Source: DATBLE01 sp963775695 (GTDB taxonomy: Bacteria; Actinomycetota; Thermoleophilia; Gaiellales; Gaiellaceae). From it: a DNA stretch of 64,000 nucleotides. The notes under the pieces were generated by a model. It did not search any database. It was given only the letters and a program-made list of their open reading frames with translations, and was not told the DNA's origin. Shown piece after piece: positions 33,243-43,337 of the stretch (its first letter is position 1; each line of letters opens with the position of its first letter). The position numbers and the translations under genes are program-made. The DNA is taken from assembly GCA_963775695.1 (NCBI GenBank), contig CAVZJU010000009.1, forward strand, positions 124,001-188,000. The letters are read 5' to 3'.

Positions 33243-34592
33243 ATGCTCATGAAGCGCCGCCTATTGATTCTCGGCACAGGTTCCTTCGCGCTGCTAGCCC
33301 TCATCGTCTCGCTCAGCATCGCCTCCGCTGGGACGACGCATGCGGGTTCGGCGACGGCGATCAGCGCGCCGCGGGTTCCGAACGCGAAGGCGATCAAGGC
33401 GAAGTACGGAGGCCAGTCGATCACGTTCATCGGCGACTCGGTCGGCGGGGGGCACACGCGCGACGTGGCGCTCGCGACCCAGTTCTCGAAGAACACGGGC
33501 ATCAAGGTCAAGGTCCAGCCCCATCCGACCGCGTCGGACGCCTCCTACGCGCAGCTCGCGCGGGTGTTCACGTCGCACGGGTCCTCGTTCGACGTGGCGA
33601 TGATCGACGTGGTCTGGCCGGGCGCGTTCGCGCCGTACCTGGTCGATCTGAAGCCGAAGCTCGGCAAGCAGGCCAAGCTCCATGCCGCGGGCATCGTCGC
33701 CAACGACACGGTCGGCGGTCGCCTGGTCGCCATGCCGTGGTTCGGCGACTTCGGGATCCTCTACTACCGGACCGACCTGCTGGAGAAGTACGGCTACACG
33801 GACCCGCCCACGTCCTGGAGCGCGCTCTTCGCGATGGCGAAGAAGATCCAGGACGGCGAGCAGGCGTCCAACCCACAGTTCTCCGGCTTCGTCTTCCAGG
33901 GGAACAGCTACGAGGGACTGACCTGCGACGCGCTCGAGTGGATCGCCTCCTCGGGCGGCGGCCAGTTCATCGACGGCGGCAAGGTCACGATCAACAATCC
34001 GAAGGCGGCGGCGATCCTCGACCTGTTCCAGAAGAACATCGGCGTGACCACGCCGCGCGGCGTGACCTCGTACCAGGAGGGTGAGGCACACACCGCGTTC
34101 GTCACCGGCAACGCGGCGTTCATGCGCAACTGGCCGTACGCCTACTCGATCGCGGCCGACCCGAAGCAGTCGAAGGTCGTGGGCAAGTTCAGCGTCACCG
34201 TGCTGCCGCACGGCGCCGGCGGCCACCCCGTCGGCACCGTGGGCGGCTGGCAGCTCGCGGTCAACAAGTACTCGAAGCACCAGGACGCGGCAATCGAGTT
34301 CGTCCGCTACATGACGAGCCCGGCCGTCGAGAGGTTCGACGCGATCACGAACACGAACGTTCCCACGATCCCGGCGGTGGCCAAGGATCCGGCCGTCGTG
34401 AAGACAAATCCGTACCTCAAGCCGCAGATCGCCACGGTCGCGCGCGTCACGCGTCCGGCGCGGTACCTGGGGACTCACTACAACGAGGGCTCGAAGGACA
34501 TCTACCAGGGGATCAGCCAGATCCTCAACGGGGCGTCCGCGAGCAGCGTGCTGCCGCAGATTCAGTCGAAGCTGCAGAAGCTCGTCAAGTAG
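33243..34592 (+). CDS. ABC transporter extracellular solute-binding protein (family 1, sugar-type)
   Basis: Captures a solute outside the membrane and delivers it to the two permeases that follow. Signal peptide LMKRRLLILGTGSFALLALIVSLSIASA is followed by a Ser/Thr-rich linker; no lipobox Cys is seen, so it may stay anchored or be released. SITFIGDSVGGGHTRDVALATQFSKNTGIKVKVQPHP begins the binding fold, with AMPWFGDFGILYYRTDLLEKYG and VGTVGGWQLAVNKYSKHQDAAIEFVRYM as family features of maltose/trehalose-type proteins. The ATG at 33243 has GGAAAGGA in front. Length 449 residues. Sugar identity is not predictable. Confidence 0.9.
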   Translation: MLMKRRLLILGTGSFALLALIVSLSIASAGTTHAGSATAISAPRVPNAKAIKAKYGGQSITFIGDSVGGGHTRDVALATQFSKNTGIKVKVQPHPTASDASYAQLARVFTSHGSSFDVAMIDVVWPGAFAPYLVDLKPKLGKQAKLHAAGIVANDTVGGRLVAMPWFGDFGILYYRTDLLEKYGYTDPPTSWSALFAMAKKIQDGEQASNPQFSGFVFQGNSYEGLTCDALEWIASSGGGQFIDGGKVTINNPKAAAILDLFQKNIGVTTPRGVTSYQEGEAHTAFVTGNAAFMRNWPYAYSIAADPKQSKVVGKFSVTVLPHGAGGHPVGTVGGWQLAVNKYSKHQDAAIEFVRYMTSPAVERFDAITNTNVPTIPAVAKDPAVVKTNPYLKPQIATVARVTRPARYLGTHYNEGSKDIYQGISQILNGASASSVLPQIQSKLQKLVK

Positions 34593-34610
34593 GCGAGCCT
34601 GATCCGAAAC

Positions 34611-34640
34611 GGGGGAGGATGGCGTCTGCCATCCTCCCCC
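34611..34640 (+). terminator. 13-bp perfect hairpin between binding-protein and permease genes
   Basis: GGGGGAGGATGGC pairs exactly with GCCATCCTCCCCC around the tetraloop GTCT, 18 bases after the binding-protein stop. Such hairpins in importer operons often act as partial terminators or protect upstream mRNA, giving more binding protein than permease. An ATG inside the stem (34619) would be buried, so the permease start is placed at 34652. Confidence 0.65.
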
Positions 34641-34651
34641 CTTCGTCTCCC

Positions 34652-35578
34652 ATGGCCTCCGTCGCCACGCCCATCCCGCCCACCGGCCGCCGCCGCCGGA
34701 CGCCGACACTCCGGAGGCGGCAGACGCGCCTCGCCTGGCTGCTCCTCGTGCCCTCGCTGGCGGTGGTCGCGTTCGTCGCGATCTACCCGCTGGGCAAGAC
34801 CGTCTACCAGAGCTTCACCAACCAGGAGTTCCTGGCGCTCGAGCCGACGAAGTGGGTGGGCCTGCAGAACTACCGCGAGCTGTGGCACGACACGGTGTTC
34901 CGGAGGTCCGTCTGGAAGACCGTCGAGTTCACTCTCATCACCGTCGGCTTCGAGTTCGCGCTCGGATTGGCCATCGCCCTCGTCGTCAACTCGAGCTTCA
35001 AGGGGCGCGGCGTCATGCGTGCCGTCATGCTCGTTCCGTGGGCGATCCCGACCGTGGTCGCCGCGCAGATGTGGAAGTGGATGCTCGACGACACGTTCGG
35101 CGTCGTGAACGACGCCGGCACGCGGCTGCACATCCTGTCGCATTCGCATGCGTGGATCTCCGACCCCAGCACGGCCCTGGCCTCTGTCTGCGCTGTCGAC
35201 ATCTGGAAGACGACACCGTTCGTCGCCCTCCTCCTGCTCGCCGGGCTCCAGGTGATCCCGGGCGACCTCTACGAGGCCTCGGAGGTCGACGGCGCCAGTC
35301 AGCTGCAGCAGTTCTGGAAGATCACGTTGCCGCTCCTCGCGCCGGCGATCCTGGTCACCCTGATCTTCCGGACGCTCGACGCACTACGCGTGTTCGACGT
35401 CTTCTACGTCTTCTTCGGCAACCGGCCGGACACACAGACGATGGCGATCTACAACCAGGACACCATCGTCGGCAGCGGACACGTGGGCTACGGCGCCGCG
35501 ATCAGCGTGGCCATCTTCCTGATCATCGCCCTGTTCGTCGTCATTTACGTGACCTTCATGCGGGTGACGGAGGATTGA
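34652..35578 (+). CDS. ABC sugar transporter permease (MalF/UgpA-type)
   Basis: Integral membrane subunit with six predicted helices beginning LAWLLLVPSLAVVAFVAIYPL. The cytoplasmic EAA loop reads YEASEVDGASQLQQFWKITLPLLAP, which contacts the ATPase. From the ATG at 34652 the product is 308 residues with a basic N-terminus (TGRRRRTPTLRRRQTR); an upstream in-frame ATG at 34619 is sequestered in the hairpin. The next permease gene begins one base after its stop. Confidence 0.92.
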   Translation: MASVATPIPPTGRRRRTPTLRRRQTRLAWLLLVPSLAVVAFVAIYPLGKTVYQSFTNQEFLALEPTKWVGLQNYRELWHDTVFRRSVWKTVEFTLITVGFEFALGLAIALVVNSSFKGRGVMRAVMLVPWAIPTVVAAQMWKWMLDDTFGVVNDAGTRLHILSHSHAWISDPSTALASVCAVDIWKTTPFVALLLLAGLQVIPGDLYEASEVDGASQLQQFWKITLPLLAPAILVTLIFRTLDALRVFDVFYVFFGNRPDTQTMAIYNQDTIVGSGHVGYGAAISVAIFLIIALFVVIYVTFMRVTED

Positions 35579-35579
35579 C

Positions 35580-36517
35580 ATGAGCACCGCCTCGGAAACC
35601 GCCAAGCCCCTCGCGCGCCCGATCAGCCGCCGCCGTGCATTCCGGCGCAGCCGTGTCGGGCGGAGCCTGACCAGGATTCCGTTCTACCTCCTGGTCGCAC
35701 TCATCTTCGTCTACGCGCTGTTCCCGTTCGTGTGGGCGCTGCGCTCCGCGTTCACGCCCGACAACGCACTCTTCTCCACGCCGCTCCAGTACATCCCGAA
35801 GCACCCGACGCTCGACAACTTCAGGGGGGCGCTCGAAGCCTCGTTCTTCCGTCACGCTCTGCTCAACTCGACGATCGTCGCCGGCTCCGTGACGCTGCTC
35901 TCGCTGGCGATCGGCTCGCTGGCGGCCTATGCCCTCGGGCGATTCCGCTTCCGCGGCCGCTCGTTCGTGATGTACCTGATGCTGTCGATGACGATCTTCC
36001 CGCAGATCGCGATCCTCGGTGCTCTCTACACGATGATCAGCGGATTTCAGATCGTCGGGTTCATCCACTTCCCGCACCTGTACGACACCCGCTGGGCGCT
36101 GATCTTCACCTACCTCATCTTCACGCTGCCGTTCACGGTCTGGGTGCTGACCAGCTTCATGAAGGCCCTGCCGCGGGATCTCGAGGAGGCGGCGTACGTC
36201 GACGGGGCGACCCCGATCCAGGTCTTCTACAAGGTGCTCCTGCCGCTGATCGCGCCCGGTCTCGTGACGACGGGCCTGCTCGCCTTCATCGCTGCCTGGA
36301 ACGAGTACCTGTTCGCACTGTCGTTCATCCAGAGCCCCGACAACTACACCGTCCCGATTGCGATCACGTCGTTCGTCGGGAAGTCGGGCAGCGCGTTCCA
36401 GCAACCGTGGGGCGAGATCATGGCCGCGACGATCATCGTCACGCTGCCGCTGATCGTCGCGGTCCTCGTCCTGCAGAAGCGCATCCTCGCCGGCCTGACC
36501 GCCGGCGCGGTCAAGGG

Positions 36518-36521
<4 letters not shown>
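35580..36521 (+). CDS. ABC sugar transporter permease (MalG/UgpE-type)
   Basis: Second membrane subunit of the importer, 313 residues. Helices start at IPFYLLVALIFVYALFPFVWAL. The conserved EAA loop EEAAYVDGATPIQVFYKVLLPLIAPGL is textbook for the MalG class. Translationally close-coupled to the first permease. Its stop overlaps the stop of the convergent ATPase gene by 4 bases. Confidence 0.93.
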
Positions 36522-37714
<1,193 letters not shown>

Positions 37715-37817
37715 CTCAGACCCTCCCTTCGAGCAGTGAGCCTACTTTGCCACGCCGCGCGGCGGCAAGCCGGCGGCTCGTTGGACGAGACGACCCGGGT
37801 TGATGCCGGCCGCGAGA

Positions 37818-38252
37818 TCAGAATCCGTTCAGGGTGCCGATCCGAATTCCAAGCGTACGCCCGGCTGCCCGCAGCCGGTCCGCGCCCCGCCTCAGGAAGC
37901 GGTCGGCTCGCATGGCATCCCGCGTGGCAGCTGCAACTTCCCCGCTGTCGTTCTCGTCGAAGTCGAGCTGGCTCCGGACTCCTCTCAGCGTTGCCTCGAA
38001 CCCCTGGATGGCCAACCCCCTTGCCCGCCGCGTCGCGGGGGTCGATCCACGATCGCGGTGAAGCCTCGCGAGAACGCGGGTCAGCTCTGCGTGCAGCTTC
38101 TTCCGGTCATGCGTCGCACGGATCTGGGCGACGCCCTTGAGGAGGTCGTGCCTGATGGAAGCATCAACCGTCCCGACGTCCGACGTCGCAGACCCGCATC
38201 CGCCGGCGATCGCGAGACTTACGAGCCAGAGCGCCTTCCAGTGACGCGTCAT
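37818..38252 (-). CDS. putative lipoprotein (144 aa)
   Basis: The signal sequence ALWLVSLAIAGGC ends in a lipobox (IAGGC), so the mature protein should be anchored by Cys19-type lipidation. The mature part is helical and charged (HDLLKGVAQIRATHDRKKLHAELTRVLARLHRDRG), without known domains. The ATG at 38250-38252 overlaps the stop of the nuclease gene upstream by 4 bases, so the two share a transcript and are coupled. Function not recognised; its link with a DNA-repair gene is curious. Confidence 0.75.
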   Translation of the reverse strand: MTRHWKALWLVSLAIAGGCGSATSDVGTVDASIRHDLLKGVAQIRATHDRKKLHAELTRVLARLHRDRGSTPATRRARGLAIQGFEATLRGVRSQLDFDENDSGEVAAATRDAMRADRFLRRGADRLRAAGRTLGIRIGTLNGF

Positions 38253-40057
38253 CGGCCGGAGCGTATAGCGGCCTCGCGGCTGCGCAACCGAGCGCGGTCG
38301 CACTCGTGGGCGCACCGGTCCCCACCCTCAGACATCCAGAGCGCAGAAACCGTGTCGATGGCCCGTCGCCCGCCGGCCAGGTGCGTGCCGTCGAGGGGGA
38401 TCACGGTGAGCTCGGGCGGCGGGCGGCGGACGAAGCTTCCGAGGAGGAGCATGTTCTCGGCCTGCTCGCCGGTCAGGGGTTCGTGCTCTCGGGGCGTGTG
38501 CCGGGCGATCGTGAGGCCGGCGTCGATCTCGAGCCGTGCGCCGGGACCCGGCGGGAGAGAGCGGACGGCGCAGAGGACGCCCGCGCGGACGAAGAACGCC
38601 TTCCGCCAGCCGGGAGTGGGGGCGGGAGCGATCAGGCAGGCGTCCAGTTCGCGGAGCTGCTCGAGCCGGCGGAGGCGCTCGAGAACTCGCTCGAGCGCCT
38701 CGAGGCGGTCGCGGAGCCGTGCTGCCTCTTCGTAGCGGAGGTTCTCGCTCAAGTGGGCGAGGTGTTGCCGAAGGCGGGGGAGTGGGCCGTCGGCGAGGAG
38801 CTGGTCGAGCTCTTCCGGCGTCGCGCTCGCAAGTGCGCGGGCGGCGAGCGCGGCCTGCCGGCGGCTGCCGATCGGGCCGAGCCGCGTCGGGGTCTTCGTG
38901 ACGACGAACTCCTCGCCCCGCCGTCGCAGGTAGACGCCTCGGTTCTGCTGTCGGCTGCGAGAGTTGGCGGGCGGTTGAAGCTCTCGGATCAGCAGGAGCT
39001 CTTCGAGTGCCGCCTCGAGCTCGGAGCCGAGGACGCGCCACTCGATCCGCTCGAGCGCGAGCAGGGCCGCCTCGACGGACGGGCGCTGGGCTTCGCCCTG
39101 GAAGTAAGAACGAAGGCGTGCGCGGAGGTCGCGGGCACGGCCGACGTAGAGCACCTGGTCGTGGCGGTCGCGGAAGAGGTACACACCAGGCCGGGTCGGC
39201 GCGCCGCGAATGAGCGGGCGCTTGCCGTGCACGCGCCGCTTGCGGGGAGCGGCGAGCGTACGCAGCTCGGAAACGCGGCGGGCTCCCAGCTCCTGCGCAA
39301 GCTCGATCAGACGGACGAGGACCTGGGCGGTCGCCTCCGCGTCGGGCAACGCCCGGTGGCAGGGAGCGGTCGGCACTCCGAAGAAGTGGGCGAGGGAGGA
39401 GAGGCTGACCCGGCGTAGGCGGCTTGCGAGCAGGCGGCGGGCGAGCGCTGCCGTGCACAGCGGTGGCTCCGCCAGCCTGCGGCTCTCGCGCCGGCGCAGC
39501 TGCCGCTCGAGGAAGCGCTGGTCGAAGCGGGCATTGTGCGCGACCAGGGGCTTGTCGCCTGCGAAGGAAAGGAAGCGACCGACGACGGCTCCGACCGGAG
39601 GCGCGCCGCGCAGCTCCCGTTCGTGCAGCCCCGTCAGCCGGGCAACCGGCTGGGGAAGGGGGACACCAGGATCGACCAGGGACTGAAACGAGTCGACGAG
39701 CTCCAGCGCCCGCACCCGGACCGCGCCCAGCTCGCAGATTCGGCTTGTCTGGGCCGAAAGCCCCGTCGTCTCCAGGTCGAAGACCACGAACTCGGCCTCC
39801 TCCAGCAGCGGGTCCGGGGCGCTCGCGAGCGAAACCGTCGCGTCGGCACACACGATCCGGCTGTCGCCGCCGCAAACCTCGCCGAGGAGCGAGGATGCCA
39901 GCCCGGCCGGGACCGAGCGGCTCGCGAACAGGAACCGGGCGGCTTCGACCGCGGGGAGGGGCCCCTGCTCCTCCAGCGCGGCAACGAGGCGGTCGAGGCC
40001 GTCGAGCGCAAGCTGCACCCAGGCATCAAAGCGAACATACGTTCGATCTGCAAGCAT
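38249..40057 (-). CDS. DEDD exonuclease/GIY-YIG (UvrC-like) fusion nuclease
   Basis: A 602-residue protein with a DnaQ-like 3'-5' exonuclease domain (about 88-260) with FDLETTGL (Asp94, Glu96), AHNARFDQRF (Asp179) and HRALPDAEAT (His234, Asp239), then a GIY-YIG endonuclease domain (about 288-370, GVYLFRDRHDQVLYVGRA) and a UVR-like coiled coil (ENLRYEEAARLRDRLEAL). Such fusions are known in Actinomycetota and are thought to act in alternative excision repair (Cho/UvrC-like). The ATG at 40057 is used here, but a LexA-type box lies in codons 4-9, so a downstream start at the GTG near residue 14 is also possible. Divergent from dinB; the downstream lipoprotein gene overlaps it by 4 bases. Confidence 0.88.
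   Translation of the reverse strand: MLADRTYVRFDAWVQLALDGLDRLVAALEEQGPLPAVEAARFLFASRSVPAGLASSLLGEVCGGDSRIVCADATVSLASAPDPLLEEAEFVVFDLETTGLSAQTSRICELGAVRVRALELVDSFQSLVDPGVPLPQPVARLTGLHERELRGAPPVGAVVGRFLSFAGDKPLVAHNARFDQRFLERQLRRRESRRLAEPPLCTAALARRLLASRLRRVSLSSLAHFFGVPTAPCHRALPDAEATAQVLVRLIELAQELGARRVSELRTLAAPRKRRVHGKRPLIRGAPTRPGVYLFRDRHDQVLYVGRARDLRARLRSYFQGEAQRPSVEAALLALERIEWRVLGSELEAALEELLLIRELQPPANSRSRQQNRGVYLRRRGEEFVVTKTPTRLGPIGSRRQAALAARALASATPEELDQLLADGPLPRLRQHLAHLSENLRYEEAARLRDRLEALERVLERLRRLEQLRELDACLIAPAPTPGWRKAFFVRAGVLCAVRSLPPGPGARLEIDAGLTIARHTPREHEPLTGEQAENMLLLGSFVRRPPPELTVIPLDGTHLAGGRRAIDTVSALWMSEGGDRCAHECDRARLRSREAAIRSGR
40031..40046. promoter_or_regulatory. LexA/SOS box between nuclease and DinB genes
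   Basis: CGAACATACGTTCG at 40032-40045 has perfect CGAAC-N4-GTTCG dyad, the core of the actinobacterial LexA operator. It lies 8 bases outside DinB's start region, within the first codons of the nuclease frame. It should repress both divergent DNA-repair genes until SOS induction. Confidence 0.8.
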
Positions 40058-40065
40058 CGTGTCTC

Positions 40066-41256
40066 ATGACGGCCGACGCGACGATCCTGCATGCCGACGC
40101 CGACTCGTTCTTCGCGTCTGTCGAGCAACGCGACGATCCCAGCCTGCGCGGACGGCCGGTGATCGTCGGCGGCGGCGTCGTGCTCGCCGCCAGCTACGAA
40201 GCAAAGGCGTACGGCGTCCGGACGGCGATGGGCGGCAGGCAAGCCAAACGGCTCTGCCCGCATGCGCTCGTCGTTCCTCCTCGGATGGCCGCCTACGCCG
40301 AGGCGAGCCGCGCGCTCTACGCCCTCTTCGAGGACACGACCCCGTCGGTCGAGGGGCTCTCGATCGACGAAGCCTTCCTCGACGTCCGGGGCATGGAGCG
40401 GATCGCCGGCACACCGTGGGAGATCGCCGTCCGCCTCCGCAGCACCGCCCGCGAACGTCTGGGTCTGCCCCTCACGGTCGGCATCGCCCCCACCAAGCAC
40501 CTCGCCAAGATCGCCAGCGCGGTCGCGAAGCCCGACGGGCTCCTCCTCGTCCCGCCCGGGGGCGAGCTCACCTTCCTCCATCCACTCCCGATCGAGCGGA
40601 TCTGGGGGATCGGGCCGGCGACCGCCCTCCGTCTGCACCTCATCGGCGTCACCACCGCCGGCGAGCTCGCTCGCGTGGCGAAGGCCGACCTCGAGCGCAT
40701 CCTCGGCACGGCCGCGGCACGCCATCTGCACGCGCTGGCCAACAACCACGACCCCCGTCCCGTGCGCCGCCGCTCCCGCCGCCGTTCGATCGGCTCCCAG
40801 CACGCCTTTGGTCTGAGGCGAGCATCACCGGCGGAGATCGAGACGGACCTCATCGCGATCGTCGACCGCGTCGGCCGCCGGCTCCGGGCCGCGCGACGTG
40901 TCGGCCGCACGGTGGTGCTCCGCCTCCGCCTCGGCGACTACAGCCGGGCCACCCGCTCTCACACCCTTCGCCATCCGACGGCGCAAACCCGCCCCATCCT
41001 CGCCGCCGCCCGCTCCCTGCTCGCCATCGCCCAACCGCTGATCGACCACCGTGGCCTCACCCTGATCGGCGTCACGATCGCCAACCTCGAGAACGACCTC
41101 CCCCTCCAGCTCTGCCTCCCCCTCGACACCGACGACGGTGAGCTCCTGGACGCTGCCCTCGACGAGATCCGCACTCGCTACGGCCCGACCGCGATCACCC
41201 GCGGCATCCTCCTCGGACGCAGAGCCGCCCCTGACATGCCGCTGCTCCCCGACTGA
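40066..41256 (+). CDS. dinB: DNA polymerase IV (Y-family, DinB)
   Basis: Translesion polymerase, cytosolic. HADADSFFASVEQ (Asp11), SIDEAFLDV (catalytic Asp/Glu) and SYEAKAYGVRTAMGGRQAKRLCPHAL are the palm/fingers motifs; IWGIGPATALRLHLIGV is the thumb helix-hairpin-helix, followed by a little-finger domain. Length is 396 residues. The ATG at 40066 is 8 bases from the nuclease start, and the LexA box directly upstream predicts damage-inducible expression. No beta-clamp motif was checked. Confidence 0.95.
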   Translation: MTADATILHADADSFFASVEQRDDPSLRGRPVIVGGGVVLAASYEAKAYGVRTAMGGRQAKRLCPHALVVPPRMAAYAEASRALYALFEDTTPSVEGLSIDEAFLDVRGMERIAGTPWEIAVRLRSTARERLGLPLTVGIAPTKHLAKIASAVAKPDGLLLVPPGGELTFLHPLPIERIWGIGPATALRLHLIGVTTAGELARVAKADLERILGTAAARHLHALANNHDPRPVRRRSRRRSIGSQHAFGLRRASPAEIETDLIAIVDRVGRRLRAARRVGRTVVLRLRLGDYSRATRSHTLRHPTAQTRPILAAARSLLAIAQPLIDHRGLTLIGVTIANLENDLPLQLCLPLDTDDGELLDAALDEIRTRYGPTAITRGILLGRRAAPDMPLLPD

Positions 41257-41324
41257 AAGCCGCCCGCGGTCGGAGTTGCCGTGCCGTGACGCCACAGGCT
41301 GCCTAGTGGCGCTACCGTGCGACC

Positions 41325-41537
41325 GTGGTTCTGTTTCCGATCGCATTTCTGTGGCTCGTCTTCGTCCTGTTCTGGGCACTCCGGCAGAGCCTCGAGCCCA
41401 CCGACGGCTCGTGGCGTCCCTGGCGACGGCGCAGACGAGATCCCCGCAGCGGCCCGCACGGACATCCCGCCCGGGGCGGCGGGCGCGCGAGAGGCGCGAG
41501 CCGCTCCCGCTCTGACGGCGTAACCACCCGGCGATAG
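41325..41537 (+). CDS. small membrane protein with Arg-rich tail (70 aa)
   Basis: From a GTG at 41325: a single helix (VVLFPIAFLWLVFVLFWALRQ) followed by a Trp/Arg/Gly/His-rich tail (WRPWRRRRRDPRSGPHGHPARGGGRARG). This order of one N-terminal helix and basic, low-complexity tail is common for small actinobacterial membrane proteins of unknown function. No ribosome-binding site is obvious. Confidence 0.5.
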   Translation: MVLFPIAFLWLVFVLFWALRQSLEPTDGSWRPWRRRRRDPRSGPHGHPARGGGRARGASRSRSDGVTTRR

Positions 41538-41625
41538 CCCGGCCCGCACGAGCTCGACCTGCGGGTCGCACTCTGCCGCGCCCACGCGCTTTCCGCTCTT
41601 TGCGTGCTTCTTCGACGGGCGGGCC

Positions 41626-41654
41626 TTGTCCTAAAGGGTGCCGTGTCGTAGATT
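41626..41654 (+). promoter_or_regulatory. sigma-70-type promoter in an otherwise gene-free gap
   Basis: TTGTCC (41626-41631) and TAGATT (41649-41654) are 17 bases apart, a good housekeeping-type promoter. The gap 41538-41913 shows no supported gene. Transcription from about 41661 would give the 41914 gene a leader of about 250 bases, which might contain a regulatory RNA or an unrecognised small gene. Confidence 0.4.
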
Positions 41655-41913
41655 GACGGAGCACCGAGCACGGAGCGCTTCTAGGTTGAAGCCTCTCCTG
41701 TGGGTCGTACGCGGAAGCCGCAAGGCCAGGCGGAAAGCTTGTGGGGGTGGTGGACGAAGGCGCCACCGGCTCGGTGTTCTCCTTTCCGAGCCTGGAACAG
41801 CACGGCGTGGCGATTCGCTGCGGCGGGTTCTGTGACAAGCTCCAATGATTCGCCGGTCGGCAGCGCACGCGCGTGTGCCCTGCCCGGCGACCGGCCGATC
41901 GAAGGGGGCGTCC

Positions 41914-42273
41914 ATGGTCGCGCGCATGGCTACGTATCGCTTTACAGTCGACCCCGAGGAACTCGCGAAGAAGGCCGAGGAGGGGCTGCTGCCGATATTC
42001 ATGAGGCAGCCCGGTTTCCGCGACTACTCGCTGTTCGCGGACCTGAGCGAGGTTCAGCGTGAGTCGCAGGAATCGGGGACTCCGCACGAGCGGCAATTCA
42101 TCGCGATCACGCTGTGGGACAGTCTGGACGCGGCCAAGGCGGGCGTTGCCGCTGCCTGGGATTGGGTCCGCGAAAACATGAGCGACGAGCTCGAGTGGAC
42201 GGACACCGCGTTCGTCGATGTCCTGCTCAGCACCTCTTTCGGAATGAGCCCTTCGTGGGAAGACCCCAAATAG
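41914..42273 (+). CDS. antibiotic-biosynthesis-monooxygenase-fold (ABM-like) protein
   Basis: A 119-residue protein: MATYRFTVDPEELAKKAEEGLLPIFMRQPGFRDYSLF and FIAITLWDSLDAAKAGVAAAWDWVRENM match the ferredoxin-like ABM fold (heme-degrading or small oxygenases). Known ABM proteins act as dimers on quinones or small aromatics; the substrate here is not evident. GAAGGGGG sits 7 bases before the ATG at 41914. The C-terminus SFGMSPSWEDPK is atypical. It is convergent with the methyltransferase gene. Confidence 0.65.
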   Translation: MVARMATYRFTVDPEELAKKAEEGLLPIFMRQPGFRDYSLFADLSEVQRESQESGTPHERQFIAITLWDSLDAAKAGVAAAWDWVRENMSDELEWTDTAFVDVLLSTSFGMSPSWEDPK

Positions 42274-42309
42274 CTTCGTTGCGATGACCGAGAGCCGAAG
42301 ACACGGAGA

Positions 42310-43233
42310 TCACTTCAGAACGGAGAGCACCGGGTAGGTCGCGTAGCGGGCGAGGATCGACGGGATTCGCTGTACCTGCGCGTGGACGCGATTGGCGATC
42401 CGCTTGCCGTAACGCTGGACGACCTCGCTGGAACGCTGCTCGTAAATCGCCTGGGTGCGATGCCACGTCGGCATCGTCTCGGCGATGATGTCGTGGGAAT
42501 CGATGACGGTGAAGCCCTGGCGGCGAAAGAGTGCCGGCCAGTCGGTGACGAGTTCTTCGCCGCGGTGGTAGAGGACTGCTCTGAGCGTGCGGTCGTCCGT
42601 CCGTGGCGGGTTCGTGTGCAAGGCCAGGTCCGAGAAACCAACACGACCGCCTGAGCGGAGCACGCGGTGGAGTTCCTGCACGAATCGCTCCTTGTCCGGC
42701 TCGCTGACGCAGATGTCGCCGGCCGCCTCCAGGCAGACGATCGCGTCGAATGATCCGTCGGGAAAATCGAGCGCCCGCGCGTCGCCCCTGACGAGACTCA
42801 CGCGGTGCGACATGCGCCGCTGATCGATCAGTTGGCGTCCCTGGCGAATCTGTTCGCGGCTGATGTTGACCGCCGTGATCTTGCAGCCATACCGCTCGGC
42901 GATCCGTAGTGCCGGCACTCCGAGCCCGCAACCGACATCGAGGATGTGCTGTCCACCCGTTGGGCGCACCATCTCGGCGACCAGATCCGTGTGCGCATCG
43001 AGCGCCTGTCGGAGGGTCTCGGATCCGGTGCGGAAATATCCGAAATGGAAGCTGTCTCCGTAGAACAAGCGTCCCTCGTCCGTGATCAGGTCGAAGTACG
43101 CGGCAACGCCGCCGGCCGTCCGGCGCCCTCTGAGCAAGATCGGGAGTGCCATTCGGGACGCGGCGCCCAGCTTTCGTGCGCATGCGACGGACCCTTGCTC
43201 CTGCCAGGTTCGTACGAAGATTCGGGTTGGCAT
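42310..43233 (-). CDS. SAM-dependent methyltransferase
   Basis: 307-residue methyltransferase related to cyclopropane-fatty-acid synthase and small-molecule methyltransferases. Motif I is ILDVGCGLGVPALRIAERYG, then ITAVNISREQIRQG, DFPDGSFDAIVCLEA and VLRSGGRVGFSDLAL. The C-terminal region (YKxxRANRVHAQ) fits the branch that methylates small metabolites (e.g. ubiquinone/sterol-like). The ATG at 43231-43233 gives an N-terminal extension of about 28 residues before MALPILL; the latter could be the true start. Substrate unknown. Confidence 0.82.
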   Translation of the reverse strand: MPTRIFVRTWQEQGSVACARKLGAASRMALPILLRGRRTAGGVAAYFDLITDEGRLFYGDSFHFGYFRTGSETLRQALDAHTDLVAEMVRPTGGQHILDVGCGLGVPALRIAERYGCKITAVNISREQIRQGRQLIDQRRMSHRVSLVRGDARALDFPDGSFDAIVCLEAAGDICVSEPDKERFVQELHRVLRSGGRVGFSDLALHTNPPRTDDRTLRAVLYHRGEELVTDWPALFRRQGFTVIDSHDIIAETMPTWHRTQAIYEQRSSEVVQRYGKRIANRVHAQVQRIPSILARYATYPVLSVLK

Positions 43234-43337
43234 CTATCGGTCGCTCGACATCGGGAGCCCTGAGCCTAAACCCGGTGGAAGACAGGCGACCCGGGCACGT
43301 GGCCTCGCCGCTCGCGAGATTGGTCGTACGGTGGCCG

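Noticed and set aside
40825..42096. A 423-codon minus-strand frame antisense to dinB.
   Set aside because: No domain or start signal; composition is that of a shadow frame.
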